The notes under the pieces are model-generated. The model ran no database searches. It saw only the letters and a program-made list of their open reading frames with translations, and was not told the origin of the DNA. A stretch of DNA of 64,000 bases from Stieleria mannarensis (GTDB taxonomy: Bacteria; Planctomycetota; Planctomycetia; Pirellulales; Pirellulaceae): positions 1 through 64,000 of the forward strand of contig NZ_JACEHH010000046.1 of NCBI RefSeq assembly GCF_014154935.1. Direction: 5' to 3'. A program made the translations under genes and the position numbers. The first letter of the stretch is position 1. The number at the start of each line of letters is the position of its first letter. Below are positions 45,285 to 55,151 of the stretch, piece by piece.

Positions 45285-45866
45285 ATGTCAGATCCCGCCG
45301 CTTCGTCGCATCCGATCGACGTTTCCGATCCGTCCATCGTCGCCCAATATGAACCCTACCTGCGGATGCTCGCCCGCACCCGAATGCGTCGGGCCTACCA
45401 AGCAAAAATCGGCGCCTCGGACATGGTGCAACAGGCGATGATGCAGGCGGTTCAGGGATTCGAGGGATTTCGGGGCTCGACCGAAGGAGAATTGTTGGCC
45501 TGGCTGCGGAAAATTTTGGCTCACCATCTGTGCCACTTGGACCGCGATCTGCACCGCGACAAACGCGACATCCGACGCGAGCAGTCGATGGAACAGAAAC
45601 TCGCCGCCAGCTCGATGCGGCTGGAAGGCCTGCTCGCCGGAGACGCTCCGACGCCCAGTCAAAATGTCGCGTTCGGCGAAAGTTTGATTCAGATCAGCCA
45701 GGCGATCGCCCAACTTCCCGATGCCCAGGCCGACGCCGTTCGTCTGCACTACCTGGAAGGCATGAAACTGAGCGAGGTGGCTGCGGAGCTGGGAAAATCC
45801 ACCGGCGCCGTAGCCGGGTTGTTGCATCGCGGCATGAAGGCCTTACGGAAACAACTGGGCGAATAG
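45285..45866 (+). CDS. ECF-type RNA polymerase sigma factor, planctomycete type
   Basis: 193 residues. Region 2 (about 25-95: YLRMLARTRMRRAYQAKIGASDMVQQAM, ELLAWLRKILAHHL) and region 4 (about 125-190: IAQLPDAQADAVRLHYLEGMKLSEVAAEL) are clear; no region 3. No anti-sigma gene is adjacent. The downstream surface peroxidase gene begins 182 bases later in the same direction and is a candidate target. AAGGAATCC lies upstream of the ATG. A G11 tract sits in its leader. Confidence 0.9.
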   Translation: MSDPAASSHPIDVSDPSIVAQYEPYLRMLARTRMRRAYQAKIGASDMVQQAMMQAVQGFEGFRGSTEGELLAWLRKILAHHLCHLDRDLHRDKRDIRREQSMEQKLAASSMRLEGLLAGDAPTPSQNVAFGESLIQISQAIAQLPDAQADAVRLHYLEGMKLSEVAAELGKSTGAVAGLLHRGMKALRKQLGE

Positions 45867-46048
45867 ACCGTTGGGAAGGCGATTTCACACGCCTCTGGCG
45901 GACGGCTTCGTCACCAGTTGGGGCGTTTGGGCATACAGCGTGGATCTGGGGGCGTGACATTATTGCGTCTGAGGTTCCCCAAAGAGAACGAGGCGCCTTT
46001 TCCCGGACGCGCCCGTCCCTTCTCTTCCCCAATGTGAGCGCTATTCCC

Positions 46049-48274
46049 ATGAGTCTTTTCGACCTGACTTCCGATTCGATCGGCCGGCTAAAAAAGCAAG
46101 TCCAAGAACGTCTGAATCGACGTTCCGCTGCACCGACGAGGGGGCGCAAGCGGCGGCCGCTTCGCGCGGAGACGTTGGAAGGGCGTCGTTTGTTGGCGGG
46201 CGATGTCGGTGGTTTTCGCCACAACGTTTACGATGCCGAAGACGTCAATGACGATGGCGTCGTCTCCGCCGTCGATGCGTTGATCGTGATCAATTCCATG
46301 GATCGAGATGGCGGCGACGATGCGGCGCGATTCACGGACGTCAACAACGATGGCCGCCGTAGCGTGCTAGACGCGCTCAGGGTCATCAATCGACTCGGTC
46401 GAGAAGGCAACGGCAGTGTCGACGATTCCTCGCGCCGCGATCGCGGCGACGAGGCGTCGTCGGTGATTCCCGAATTGCCCGACGAAGTTCGATCGGTCGA
46501 CGGCACCGGGAACAACCTGCAGAACCCCGAACTCGGAAGCACGGGAGAAGCATTGCTGCGGGTCGCCGAAGCGGACTACGAAGACGGTATCTCCACCCCC
46601 GCCGGCGCCGACCGACCGAGTGCCCGCGAGATCAGTAACGCGCTGTCGGATGTCGAAGGCGACGGGATCAAGAATGAACGTGGGCTGTCCGCGTTCCTGT
46701 ATGTGTGGGGGCAGTTTATCGACCACGACATCGACTTGACCGAAACGCAAACCGATGGCGAGCTGTTTTCCATCGAGGTGCCCACCGGGGATCCGCTGTT
46801 TGATCCGACCGGCACCGGCGAGGTCACGATTCCTTTGACGAGATCGGAGTTTGATCTGACGACCGGAACTTCGGTCGACAACCCACGGCAGCAAGTCAAT
46901 TCGATCACCGCGTTTGTGGACGGATCCCAGGTTTATGGAAGCGATCAGGAAACCGCCGACAGCCTCAGGACCTTTGAAGGGGGATTGCTGGTGATCACCG
47001 AGGACGGACTGCTGCCGATGGGTGAAGACGGTGGCGTGATCGCCGGTGATATTCGCGCCAGTGAAAACATCTCGTTGACCGCCATCCAGACGCTGTTTGT
47101 CCGTGAGCACAATCGGCTGGCCGAACAGATCGCGGAGGCCGACTCGACCCTCAGCGATGAAGAGATCTACCAACGTGCCCGCGCCATCGTGATCGCTGAG
47201 ATTCAATCGATCACCTACAACGAGTTTCTGCCGGCGCTACTCGGCAACAACGTGATCACGGCCTACCAGGACTATGATTCTTCGGTCGACCCGAGTATTG
47301 CGACCGAATTTTCCAGCGCCGCATTTCGGTTCGGCCACAGCACGTTGAACGACGACATCGAATTCTTCGACAATGATGGCCGCGAGGTTCACGAAGAGGT
47401 CGAGCTGAGGGACGCGTTTTTCAACCCGACGTTGCTGGAAGAAACCGGAATCGACGCGATCCTCAAATACGACGCTTCCTCGCAAGCACAAGAAATTGAC
47501 TTGGAAGTCGTCGACAGCTTGCGAAACTTCTTGTTCGGCGCACCCGGTGCCGGCGGTTTCGACTTGGTCGCCTTGAATATTCAACGCGGCCGCGACCATG
47601 GACTCAATGACTACAACACCACGCGCCAGGCCTATGGATTGGATGCGATCGAATCATTCGCCGACATCACCAGCGACGTCGAATTGCAGGAAAAACTGGA
47701 AACCCTCTACGGTGATGTCGACAACATCGACCTGTGGGTCGGATTGATGGCCGAAGATCACTTGCGCGGGGCGTCGGTCGGTGAACTGACAGCCACGATC
47801 ATTGCAGACCAGTTCCAGCGGCTGCGCGACGGTGATCGTTTCTACTATGAAAACGTCTTCCAGGGGCAAGAACTGCGCTGGATCGAACAAACCTCGCTCG
47901 CTGATGTGATCGAGCGGAACACCACCGTCGAGGGTCTGCAGGAGAACGTCTTCTTCATGCAGGCCGAAGTCCGCGGCCAAGTCACCGTCGACACCAGCGT
48001 CAGTGACCGACTGGCCCGCTCGTCCAAGCGAGACGGCGCGGTCGATCGTGGACGCTCGGCTGCCGTCGAGGGGGCAACCGTGGAACTGCTCGACGACAGC
48101 GGCGAAGTGATCGATACGACCGTCACCGACAGCCGCGGCAACTATCGGTTCCGATCATTCGAAGAAACCGGCGACTACCAAATTCGACTGGCCGACAGTG
48201 GAGAAGTCGTCGACGTGCTGATCACCAACGGAAGCACGCGTCTGAAAGGGATCGATTTCGAGTTGCTCGTTTGA
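46049..48274 (+). CDS. Animal-type haem peroxidase (peroxidasin family) with dockerin-like domain
   Basis: 741 residues. The export motif LEGRRLLAGD (43-52) is followed by two dockerin-like calcium loops (DVNDDGVVSAVDAL, 65-78; DVNNDGRRSVLDAL, 97-110). The peroxidase domain (about 165-655) has distal QFIDHD (D225, H226), RASE (R336, E339), proximal FRFGH (H430) and NIQRGRDHGLNDYN. D225 and E339 align with the myeloperoxidase Asp94/Glu242 pair that esterifies haem. A C-terminal Cna/SdrB-like domain (about 670-741) follows. It probably oxidises halides or organics at the cell surface. ATG 46049; the longer upstream frame is rejected. Confidence 0.9.
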   Translation: MSLFDLTSDSIGRLKKQVQERLNRRSAAPTRGRKRRPLRAETLEGRRLLAGDVGGFRHNVYDAEDVNDDGVVSAVDALIVINSMDRDGGDDAARFTDVNNDGRRSVLDALRVINRLGREGNGSVDDSSRRDRGDEASSVIPELPDEVRSVDGTGNNLQNPELGSTGEALLRVAEADYEDGISTPAGADRPSAREISNALSDVEGDGIKNERGLSAFLYVWGQFIDHDIDLTETQTDGELFSIEVPTGDPLFDPTGTGEVTIPLTRSEFDLTTGTSVDNPRQQVNSITAFVDGSQVYGSDQETADSLRTFEGGLLVITEDGLLPMGEDGGVIAGDIRASENISLTAIQTLFVREHNRLAEQIAEADSTLSDEEIYQRARAIVIAEIQSITYNEFLPALLGNNVITAYQDYDSSVDPSIATEFSSAAFRFGHSTLNDDIEFFDNDGREVHEEVELRDAFFNPTLLEETGIDAILKYDASSQAQEIDLEVVDSLRNFLFGAPGAGGFDLVALNIQRGRDHGLNDYNTTRQAYGLDAIESFADITSDVELQEKLETLYGDVDNIDLWVGLMAEDHLRGASVGELTATIIADQFQRLRDGDRFYYENVFQGQELRWIEQTSLADVIERNTTVEGLQENVFFMQAEVRGQVTVDTSVSDRLARSSKRDGAVDRGRSAAVEGATVELLDDSGEVIDTTVTDSRGNYRFRSFEETGDYQIRLADSGEVVDVLITNGSTRLKGIDFELLV

Positions 48275-48321
48275 ACGGACGAACGTGACCGACAGTCACC
48301 GGCTCGCCGCTGCGGGAATGA

Positions 48322-48406
48322 GGTAGGAAGATTTTGCAGGTAGGAAAATTAGCTGATCTGAAGGGTTGTGCATTTCAACAATTTCTTAACCCAAAATCTT
48401 CTTACC
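48322..48406. terminator. Inverted repeat after the peroxidase gene, possible terminator
   Basis: GGTAGGAAGATTTTG (48322-48336) and CAAAATCTTCTTACC (48392-48406) pair with one mismatch across a 55-base loop; the right arm is followed by CTTT. Inside the loop the left arm motif recurs as GGTAGGAAAATT. It lies 47 bases after the peroxidase stop. Confidence 0.5.
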
Positions 48407-48517
48407 CTTTCCATCACGGCGGCAGTGATCGATCGCGTCGCCGGGAAACCGGGAAAGGAGGGCAGAACGATTCGGGGCAGAGTGATAGCTTGCGCGTCGG
48501 TGGACGTCGAACGGCTT

Positions 48518-48542
48518 CCACGCTCTGGCGAGTGTAGCTACG
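48518..48542. repeat. Family D half-site
   Basis: CCACGCTCTGGCGAGTGTAG followed by CTACG, one base different from 7771-7795. It lies between the convergent peroxidase and small membrane-protein genes. Confidence 0.8.
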
Positions 48543-48563
48543 TCGAGAGAGACGCCCGTCCCA

Positions 48564-48854
48564 CTAAGACTGCGTTTCTTCGGGGCGGTTGATCACGAAG
48601 TGGGACAGCTTGGGTGCTAGCGGGGCTCGCTTGCCCGGCTTGGGGCGGTGGATCGAGCGGATTTCGCCACGCGTCTCACAGGCCGGTGCCCTTGTCCGCC
48701 GGGGGGACGAATCACCGAGACGCTCCTCTTGCGCTTCGGCATCACAATAGCTGTCCAAAGGTTCATCTTCGATTCTCGGCGCGTACCGGATGCTGATCAG
48801 CACGATGCCCGTGCAGATGACTGAAACGATCAGCCAGATGATTAAGAAATTCAT
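48564..48854 (-). CDS. Small single-TM membrane protein
   Basis: 96 residues. An N-terminal TM helix (NFLIIWLIVSVICTGIVLIS, 2-21) is followed by a short acidic region and a basic Arg/Pro/Lys-rich tail. No family recognised. It is on the same strand and about 180 bases downstream of the GspF-like gene. It could be an accessory of that system, but this is only positional. Confidence 0.5.
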   Translation of the reverse strand: MNFLIIWLIVSVICTGIVLISIRYAPRIEDEPLDSYCDAEAQEERLGDSSPRRTRAPACETRGEIRSIHRPKPGKRAPLAPKLSHFVINRPEETQS

Positions 48855-49032
48855 TTCCGCACCGCCCCTGGTTGGTACGCCGAACTTGCCCGCCTCTTGA
48901 CTTGATTACGCCACGAGAGAACCAAATGTTCCCAGTGACAGAGTGACCCAAACGGTCAAAGAAGTCCTGACTGGAACGTGGTCTTTCGGTTCCATCGGCT
49001 CCAACGGCCAAGTAGTGGAGCCAAATTGACGA

Positions 49033-50244
49033 CTATAGACTCGTGCTACTTTTCAGAACCGGCACGAGCAGTGCAAGCACAACAGCCAGAACCAAAAACG
49101 CCATGACCAGCAACATCATCGGTTCGAGTAATCGTACAAAGAGGTCCAGTCGGCGAAAAGTTCGCTTCTCGAGTGAGTCGGCGATTTCCGGAAGAACTTT
49201 CTCCAGCGAGTTGCTCTCTTCCCCCACGCTGATCATTTCCACGACCGATGGCGGAAAATAGCCAGAGGCCCTTAGCGGGGTGGCCAGGGATTCACCGCCA
49301 CGGATATTTTCGGTCGCGTCGGCGATGGATTGGCTGAGCAGCCGGTTGGCGGCGGCCGAACGACTGATCTCCAGCGATTTCAGGATCGGCACGCCGTTGC
49401 CCAGCAGGGTTCCCAGAACGCGGCAGAAGCGGGCGACGGCCAAATTCATCAGGATGTTGCCGAGCACGGGGATCCGCAGTTTGATCTTGTCCATCATCTG
49501 TTTGCCGGCCTCGCTGGCCAGTTGGATTTTGATCACCACCACCAGGGCGATTCCCAGCAGGAGGATCACCCAGCCATATTGTTGCAGCACGGTGCTGAAG
49601 CTGAGCAGCGATTCGGTGTACCACGGCATCTCGTCTTTTTGCCGCAAGCGATCAAACATCGCGTCAAATTTGGGCACGAAGAACACCAGCAGGCCGCTGA
49701 TCACGAGGGACCCGACCGAGAACAGGAACACCGGATAGGCCAGCGCGCTGATCGTTCGCCCTTTGAGGTCTTCCTGCAATTCGGTGAACACGCTGACGCG
49801 TTCCAGGGCGTCTTCCAAGAAGCCGCCCTCGGTGCCGGCACGCACCATGTTGATCGCCATGTCGGAAAACACGTTGGGGAACCGGGCCATGGCGTTGCCG
49901 ATCGGTTCGCCGTCTTCGACACGCGACTTGATCTCTTTGACGATGTCGCCCAACACCGGGTCGGTGGCTTGTTCGCCCAGGACGGTCAGCGAGCGCATCA
50001 TCGGGACGCCGCTGCGGAGCAACGAAGCCAGCTGGCCATAGAACGTGGCCATCGTTTGCCCTTTGACGTGCTTCCGCTGGCCGAACAGCGAGCGACCGGA
50101 GGCGTTGTCTGCGGCGGCAACCTTGGACGGAAACAGCGACTTTTCGCTCAACAACGCCGCGACTTCGCGTTCATTGGCGGCTTCGATCGATCCGCTAACA
50201 GTCTTGCCCGCCATGTCGCGAGCGGTGTAGGCAAACGTCGGCAT
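49033..50244 (-). CDS. gspF: Type II secretion/type IV pilus inner-membrane protein GspF/PilC
   Basis: 403 residues. Starts MPTFAYTARDMAGKTVSGSI, the classic GspF opening. Two T2SSF domains (about 70-190 and 275-395) carry TM helices near 170-200, 225-250 and 375-400. Platform protein of the pseudopilus assembly machine. ATG 50244 is four bases after the gspE stop, so the two are one operon with the GspD-like gene upstream. gspG-type pseudopilins are not in the window. Confidence 0.92.
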   Translation of the reverse strand: MPTFAYTARDMAGKTVSGSIEAANEREVAALLSEKSLFPSKVAAADNASGRSLFGQRKHVKGQTMATFYGQLASLLRSGVPMMRSLTVLGEQATDPVLGDIVKEIKSRVEDGEPIGNAMARFPNVFSDMAINMVRAGTEGGFLEDALERVSVFTELQEDLKGRTISALAYPVFLFSVGSLVISGLLVFFVPKFDAMFDRLRQKDEMPWYTESLLSFSTVLQQYGWVILLLGIALVVVIKIQLASEAGKQMMDKIKLRIPVLGNILMNLAVARFCRVLGTLLGNGVPILKSLEISRSAAANRLLSQSIADATENIRGGESLATPLRASGYFPPSVVEMISVGEESNSLEKVLPEIADSLEKRTFRRLDLFVRLLEPMMLLVMAFLVLAVVLALLVPVLKSSTSL

Positions 50245-50248
50245 GGTT

Positions 50249-51943
50249 CTAGAGAGCCTCGCCCTTGGAAACACGGAGCACTTCGTCGATGCTGGTCATC
50301 CCCGCGATCACTTTGTCCCAGGCGTCCATCCGCAGCGTCCGCATGCCGGCGTCCACCGCCGCCTTGCGGATCACCCAGCTGCTGGCGCGGTCTTGGGCCA
50401 GCTGGCGGATTTCGTCATTGGTGACCAACAATTCGTAAATCCCCATCCGTCCGCTATAGCCCAGGTTGCGGCATTCGCGGCATCCGACCGGTCGGAACCA
50501 GGTGAAATCCCCCGCGCGGTCCCAAGGAAAATCTTGCGGCACTTCGTCCGGCGACGGCTTGAATGCTTCTTTGCAGTGAGGGCACAGTCGACGCAACAAC
50601 CGCTGGGCCATCACGCCTTCGACGGTACCCGCGACCAAGAACGGTTCCACGCCCATGTCGCCCAATCGGGTGAACGCGCCCGAGGCGTCGTTGGTGTGCA
50701 AGGTGCTAAAGACCAAGTGACCGGTCAACGATGCTTGGATGGCGTTTTCGGCCGTTTCCAAGTCACGAATTTCCCCCACCAGCACAATGTCGGGGTCATG
50801 CCGCAAGATGCTTCGCAACGACGCGGCAAAGGTGAATCCGATTTTGGAGTGGACTTGGATTTGATTGATCCCGTCCAGTTGGTATTCGACCGGGTCTTCG
50901 GTCGTGATGATCTTGGTTTCGTCACTGCGGATCTGCAGCAAACTGCTGTAGAGTGTGGTCGTTTTACCGCTCCCGGTCGGACCGGTGACCAGGATGATCC
51001 CGTGCGGCAGCTCGATCAGTTTGCTGTAGGTTTGGTAGATCTCATCGGACATCCCCAATTTGCCCAGATCGAAAACCATGGCGGATTTGTCCAACACCCG
51101 CATGACCAAGCCTTCGCCGTGGATCATCGGGATCACACTCAATCGAATGTCGACTTCGCGGCCGTGGACACGCAACTTGATGCGTCCGTCTTGGGGCAAT
51201 CGTTTCTCGGCGATGTTCAGCCGCGCCATGATTTTCAAACGGCTGATGATCGCGGCCTGGAACCGATTGATCTCCGGCGGCGTGGGTTGGCGGTGCAGGA
51301 TCCCGTCGATGCGATAGCGGACCAACAAGCCATCGGATTGGGATTCGATGTGGATGTCGCTGGCACGCGTTTCAATCGCTTCCAACAAGATCTCGTTGAC
51401 CAGGCGAACGACGGACGCCTCTTGGGCCATCTCGCTCAGTTCGCTGCCGTCGGTTTCTAATTCCTCCAGCAGTTCGACGTCTTCGTCTTCCGAGACGGCC
51501 GCCATCAAGTCTTCGACGGTCTCGCTGCCGACCCCCAGGTGCCGCTTCATCAATCGCGCGATCTCGCCGCGTTGGGCGACGATCGGGATGATGTTCTTGC
51601 CCGTCGCCGCACTGGCTTCGTCCAGCGGATACAAATCCAGCGGGTTGGGCGTCGCGACGACAACCGACCCGTTTTGGAAACGGATCGGAAACAGCGATTG
51701 TCGATAGATCAATCGTTGGGGAAACCCTTCCAAGGCGGACAGGTCGATTTCGGCGTCTCGCAAGTCGACGAAATCCAGTCCGACTTCTTCGGCCAGTGCC
51801 TCGAGCGCTTCACGTTCGCCGACGAAGCCTTTTTCGACGGCGGCCTGGACGATATCGGGCGCATTGCTGGATTGCGTGTCTGCCAGCTGTGAGTCGCTCA
51901 GCAGACCACGTCGTCGAAGTATCTCACCTGCTCGCATGATCAT
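50249..51943 (-). CDS. gspE: Type II secretion/type IV pilus assembly ATPase GspE/PilB
   Basis: 564 residues. N-terminal GspE domain (about 30-160), then the motor with Walker A GPTGSGKTT, Asp box, Walker B VLVGEIRDLETAENA and a zinc tetracysteine (CPHC ... CREC). Cytoplasmic ATPase driving pseudopilus assembly. ATG 51943 (MIMRAGEILRRRG) is chosen; an ATG at 51937 is equivalent. The frame open to 52279 overlaps the GspD-like gene and is rejected. Operon order on the minus strand is GspD-like, GspE, GspF. Confidence 0.93.
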   Translation of the reverse strand: MIMRAGEILRRRGLLSDSQLADTQSSNAPDIVQAAVEKGFVGEREALEALAEEVGLDFVDLRDAEIDLSALEGFPQRLIYRQSLFPIRFQNGSVVVATPNPLDLYPLDEASAATGKNIIPIVAQRGEIARLMKRHLGVGSETVEDLMAAVSEDEDVELLEELETDGSELSEMAQEASVVRLVNEILLEAIETRASDIHIESQSDGLLVRYRIDGILHRQPTPPEINRFQAAIISRLKIMARLNIAEKRLPQDGRIKLRVHGREVDIRLSVIPMIHGEGLVMRVLDKSAMVFDLGKLGMSDEIYQTYSKLIELPHGIILVTGPTGSGKTTTLYSSLLQIRSDETKIITTEDPVEYQLDGINQIQVHSKIGFTFAASLRSILRHDPDIVLVGEIRDLETAENAIQASLTGHLVFSTLHTNDASGAFTRLGDMGVEPFLVAGTVEGVMAQRLLRRLCPHCKEAFKPSPDEVPQDFPWDRAGDFTWFRPVGCRECRNLGYSGRMGIYELLVTNDEIRQLAQDRASSWVIRKAAVDAGMRTLRMDAWDKVIAGMTSIDEVLRVSKGEAL

Positions 51944-52079
51944 CGAATCGGTTTTCCGGTGTTCTTCCAAAGAATGATGCTTCGATTGTAGCGTGTGACG
52001 CGAGGAAACGTCGCCAGCCGGGGAGTGTGCATCATGAACCGCTCCCCGCGGCGCGTGTGAAACGTTCTCGCGGTTCGGA

Positions 52080-55000
52080 TCAGCGTCCGCCGCCGGGGCG
52101 TCCGCCGCCGCCGCGACCGCCGCCGCCGCCAAACGGCGATCCACCACCGCCGCCGGGCCGGCCGCCGCCGAATCCGCCGAATCCACCGGGCCGACCACCG
52201 CCGCCACCCATTCGCGCCCGGAACGCTTCAATCCGCTGCCGCATCGCGTCGGCCGCATCGGAGCTGTTGTTGCTGTCACCGCCGGAACGCGCTGACGAGC
52301 TGCTTGATGAACTGGAACTGCTGTCCTTGGTTTCCACTTTTGCGCTCAGGATCGCTTCGAGTGCTTGGACGATGGTGTTTCCGTTCAGGGTGCCGGGCAA
52401 GGTGTAGACGACGGTTTCGTCTTCATTGACACGACCGCCTTGATCGAGCGCCTCGACCAGAATTTGAATCTCTTCGAAATCCTTCGTCGTCGCGGTCACC
52501 ACCAAGGAATTACTCTGCGCGTCGACGGCCACCGCGATCTTTGACCGTTCACTCTTGGCCGCTTCGCCTCCGCCGCCGCCGCGACCACCGCGACCGCCAC
52601 GCAGGGCTGCGATGAAGTCTTCCGGTGAGGGCTGACCGCCTCGTCCGCCGCCGCCACCGCCACTGCGTCCCTGGTCGGCACCGGCGATTCGATCGGCGTA
52701 GATCTCCTTGACCACCTTGGCGATTTCCGCCGCGTCTTGATACAGCACCGGGATCATTCGTGGCGAGGCGGTCAGTTCGATGTCTTCGGGACTTTCTTCG
52801 ATGTCGATTTTCTCAAGCACCATTTCGATGACTTGCATGTCGACCTCGTTGGCCTGGACGAACAGCGCGTTCAGTCGCAGATCGGGAACAATGCTGACCG
52901 ATCCGGTGGACGTCAAAATCGACTTGGACGTCGACGTCTCTCCGCCACCGCCGCCGGCCAGGCCCATCAGCCCGCCCAGCATGCCGCCACCGAGTCCGCC
53001 GGTGATGGTGTCGGTCAAACTGCTCGATGAGTCGCCGCCGCCGAGAATGCTGGCGACCATTTCCGCGGCCACATCGGCTTGAAGGTACTTGAGCCAATAG
53101 ATCGTCGGCAGATTGCTGGTCGTGCCCATCGGACCGATCAATTGTGACAGCAGTTCTTCTAACTCATCCAACGCTTCGGTGTCGTCCGACGCGATGCGGA
53201 TTCCGTTGGGCGTCAGCTCGATCATGATGTCGGGGCTTTGCGAGACGGCCACCGGTTGGGTTTCGGCGGCCGGCGCTTCGCCACCCGACTCGGCCGCCTG
53301 CGTCTTCACGGGGGCTTGTGTCAGGTAATAGAACCGTCGTGAATCGAATCGCGAGGCGTCCAGATTGTTGTTGCCACTGCTGGCAGATGGAGCCGGCGGT
53401 GTGTCCGAGCCGGCGGGCGGGCGATGGATCCTGCGTTCGCGAATTCCGTTGGAATCGCTTCCCGACGAAGGGGAAAGGACACGGATCGCGTTGTCACGCC
53501 CGGTCATCCGCCAATAGAGTTGCAGCTGTCGCAAGGCGTCTTCGGCTTGTCGACCGCTCAGAGGCAACAGCCGGACCTTGCCACTTAGCAAGCCTTCGCT
53601 GCCGGTCCCATCGAGCTGTTCGAGCAACCGACGAACCTGTTCGATTTCATCTTGCGAGCCACGGACCCACAGTTTGCCGGTGGCCGGATCGCCATCGACG
53701 ATCGGTCCGCTGGTGTCTTCTTCGGTCACGCCGAAGTACTTGTTGATCGTCAGCAGCGCCTGAGCGGGATCGATGCGTTTGAGTTGAAACACTTCGAAGT
53801 TTTCGCCGCTGCCTTCCATCTTGGCGATCACTTCGGTGATCTGTTGGTGCGTGTTGGGGGTGGCAAAGGCGATGATGGCGTTGGTCGCCGGGTCGATCGC
53901 CACCCGCGTACCCGGTTCATCTTGCAGCAAGGTTTGCAGGACTTCGAACACGGTCGCGGGATCCGCCACGCGCACGAAGTGGGTTTGGAACACGGGGCGA
54001 GCGACTTCGGCTTCGGTCGCATCGGCGGCACCCTCGAGCGGCTGGTCGGCTTTGGCGATCAAGTTTTCCAGAATACTGACCTTGGATCGCAATCCGGTCG
54101 CGTAGATGCGGTCGCCATAAAGGCCGACGGAGATGCGGATGTCGTCGCTGGAGTTCTCGGTGGGTTCCAGGCCCAGTAGTGGTCGAGCGGTTTGCAACAG
54201 TTCCTCGGCGCTGCGGTGCTGCAGCTTGATCTCGTGAACCTCTTGGTCGGACTGCTTGATGACCTCACGGATCGCGACCAGTTTCTCGGCCCGTTCGGTC
54301 ACTTTGGCTTGTCGGGCGCTATCCAACACGATCACCCGCCCCCACGGGCCGACCATCTGGGGCAGCTGCGTTTTGGCTTCGTCGGGCGTCATGCTTCCCA
54401 GCGGGAAGATCGCCGTGACGATGTCGCTCTTGCCACGCGACTCCAGTTCATCCAACGGGACCAGATCCGCCAACTCGCTGATCAGTTTTTCGGCGTTTTC
54501 CACTTCCAAGTCGACCAGGAACAACATCCGCCCGCGCCGTACCAGCGCGTATCCGCGATCCAACAGCAAACGATTCAGCAGGTCCAGCGATTCGGCCACC
54601 GTGTACATCCGGCTGCGATCGATGAAGGAAATGGAGCCTTCGGGATAGCGATCGATCTGCAGCGACAAATCGCCCTCGGTCGCCATCCAGTTCAGCACGT
54701 CTTTCCAGCTGGCGCCGGTGAAGTTAAATCGCAGCAGGTTCTCGCGGGGGCGGTCCAGCTCCTCCAACAGGATCCGTGCGGCCTCTTCGGGCGTGACGTC
54801 CGAACCGCGTGCGTCGGAGCTGTAACCGGAGCCGGAAGGTTGGTCCGAGCTCGAAGCCTGTTCCGCGTCGGAGGCTTGATCCGAAGGCGAGGCGGCCGCC
54901 TGTTCGTTTGCCGAATCAACCGCCTCGGTGTCCGTGGCGGCCGGCTGTTCACGCTCGGCCGGCTCGGCGTCGCCCGATGCCACCTGTTCCTGTGCCGAAA

Positions 55001-55151
55001 CGCCGGGATTCGCCACCGCCGTTGCCAGGATCAGAAGGAGCAGCAGACGGAGGACCGATCCGCCCAAGCGGGCAAATTGCCGAGCCCGGCGGCAGAACGT
55101 CGCATCGCGGGGGGCTTGGCTGTCCGTGCACGATGAAAGGTGAAAATGCAT
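52080..55151 (-). CDS. GspD/PilQ-like secretin N-domain protein lacking a recognisable barrel
   Basis: 1023 residues. Signal peptide (LLLLLILATAVANPGVSAQ, about 35-54), acidic/Ser linker, STN-like module (about 130-210), then several NolW/secretin N-like repeats (VFQLKRIDPAQALLTINKYF; THFVRVADPATVFEVLQTLL; IYWLKYLQADVAAEMVASIL; VVYTLPGTLNGNTIVQALEAIL). The C-terminus ends in an extreme Gly/Arg/Pro tail (about 980-1023) where the secretin barrel with its conserved C-domain is expected. It may be a periplasmic half of a split secretin or a barrel-less relative. Operon with gspE and gspF supports a secretion role. Confidence 0.8.
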   Translation of the reverse strand: MHFHLSSCTDSQAPRDATFCRRARQFARLGGSVLRLLLLLILATAVANPGVSAQEQVASGDAEPAEREQPAATDTEAVDSANEQAAASPSDQASDAEQASSSDQPSGSGYSSDARGSDVTPEEAARILLEELDRPRENLLRFNFTGASWKDVLNWMATEGDLSLQIDRYPEGSISFIDRSRMYTVAESLDLLNRLLLDRGYALVRRGRMLFLVDLEVENAEKLISELADLVPLDELESRGKSDIVTAIFPLGSMTPDEAKTQLPQMVGPWGRVIVLDSARQAKVTERAEKLVAIREVIKQSDQEVHEIKLQHRSAEELLQTARPLLGLEPTENSSDDIRISVGLYGDRIYATGLRSKVSILENLIAKADQPLEGAADATEAEVARPVFQTHFVRVADPATVFEVLQTLLQDEPGTRVAIDPATNAIIAFATPNTHQQITEVIAKMEGSGENFEVFQLKRIDPAQALLTINKYFGVTEEDTSGPIVDGDPATGKLWVRGSQDEIEQVRRLLEQLDGTGSEGLLSGKVRLLPLSGRQAEDALRQLQLYWRMTGRDNAIRVLSPSSGSDSNGIRERRIHRPPAGSDTPPAPSASSGNNNLDASRFDSRRFYYLTQAPVKTQAAESGGEAPAAETQPVAVSQSPDIMIELTPNGIRIASDDTEALDELEELLSQLIGPMGTTSNLPTIYWLKYLQADVAAEMVASILGGGDSSSSLTDTITGGLGGGMLGGLMGLAGGGGGETSTSKSILTSTGSVSIVPDLRLNALFVQANEVDMQVIEMVLEKIDIEESPEDIELTASPRMIPVLYQDAAEIAKVVKEIYADRIAGADQGRSGGGGGGRGGQPSPEDFIAALRGGRGGRGGGGGEAAKSERSKIAVAVDAQSNSLVVTATTKDFEEIQILVEALDQGGRVNEDETVVYTLPGTLNGNTIVQALEAILSAKVETKDSSSSSSSSSSARSGGDSNNSSDAADAMRQRIEAFRARMGGGGGRPGGFGGFGGGRPGGGGGSPFGGGGGRGGGGRPGGGR

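Noticed and set aside
45530..46048. N-terminal extension of the peroxidase frame
   Set aside because: It overlaps the sigma factor gene in another frame; the export motif fits a start at 46049.
51944..52279. N-terminal extension of GspE
   Set aside because: It overlaps the GspD-like gene and encodes the shadow of its Gly-rich tail.
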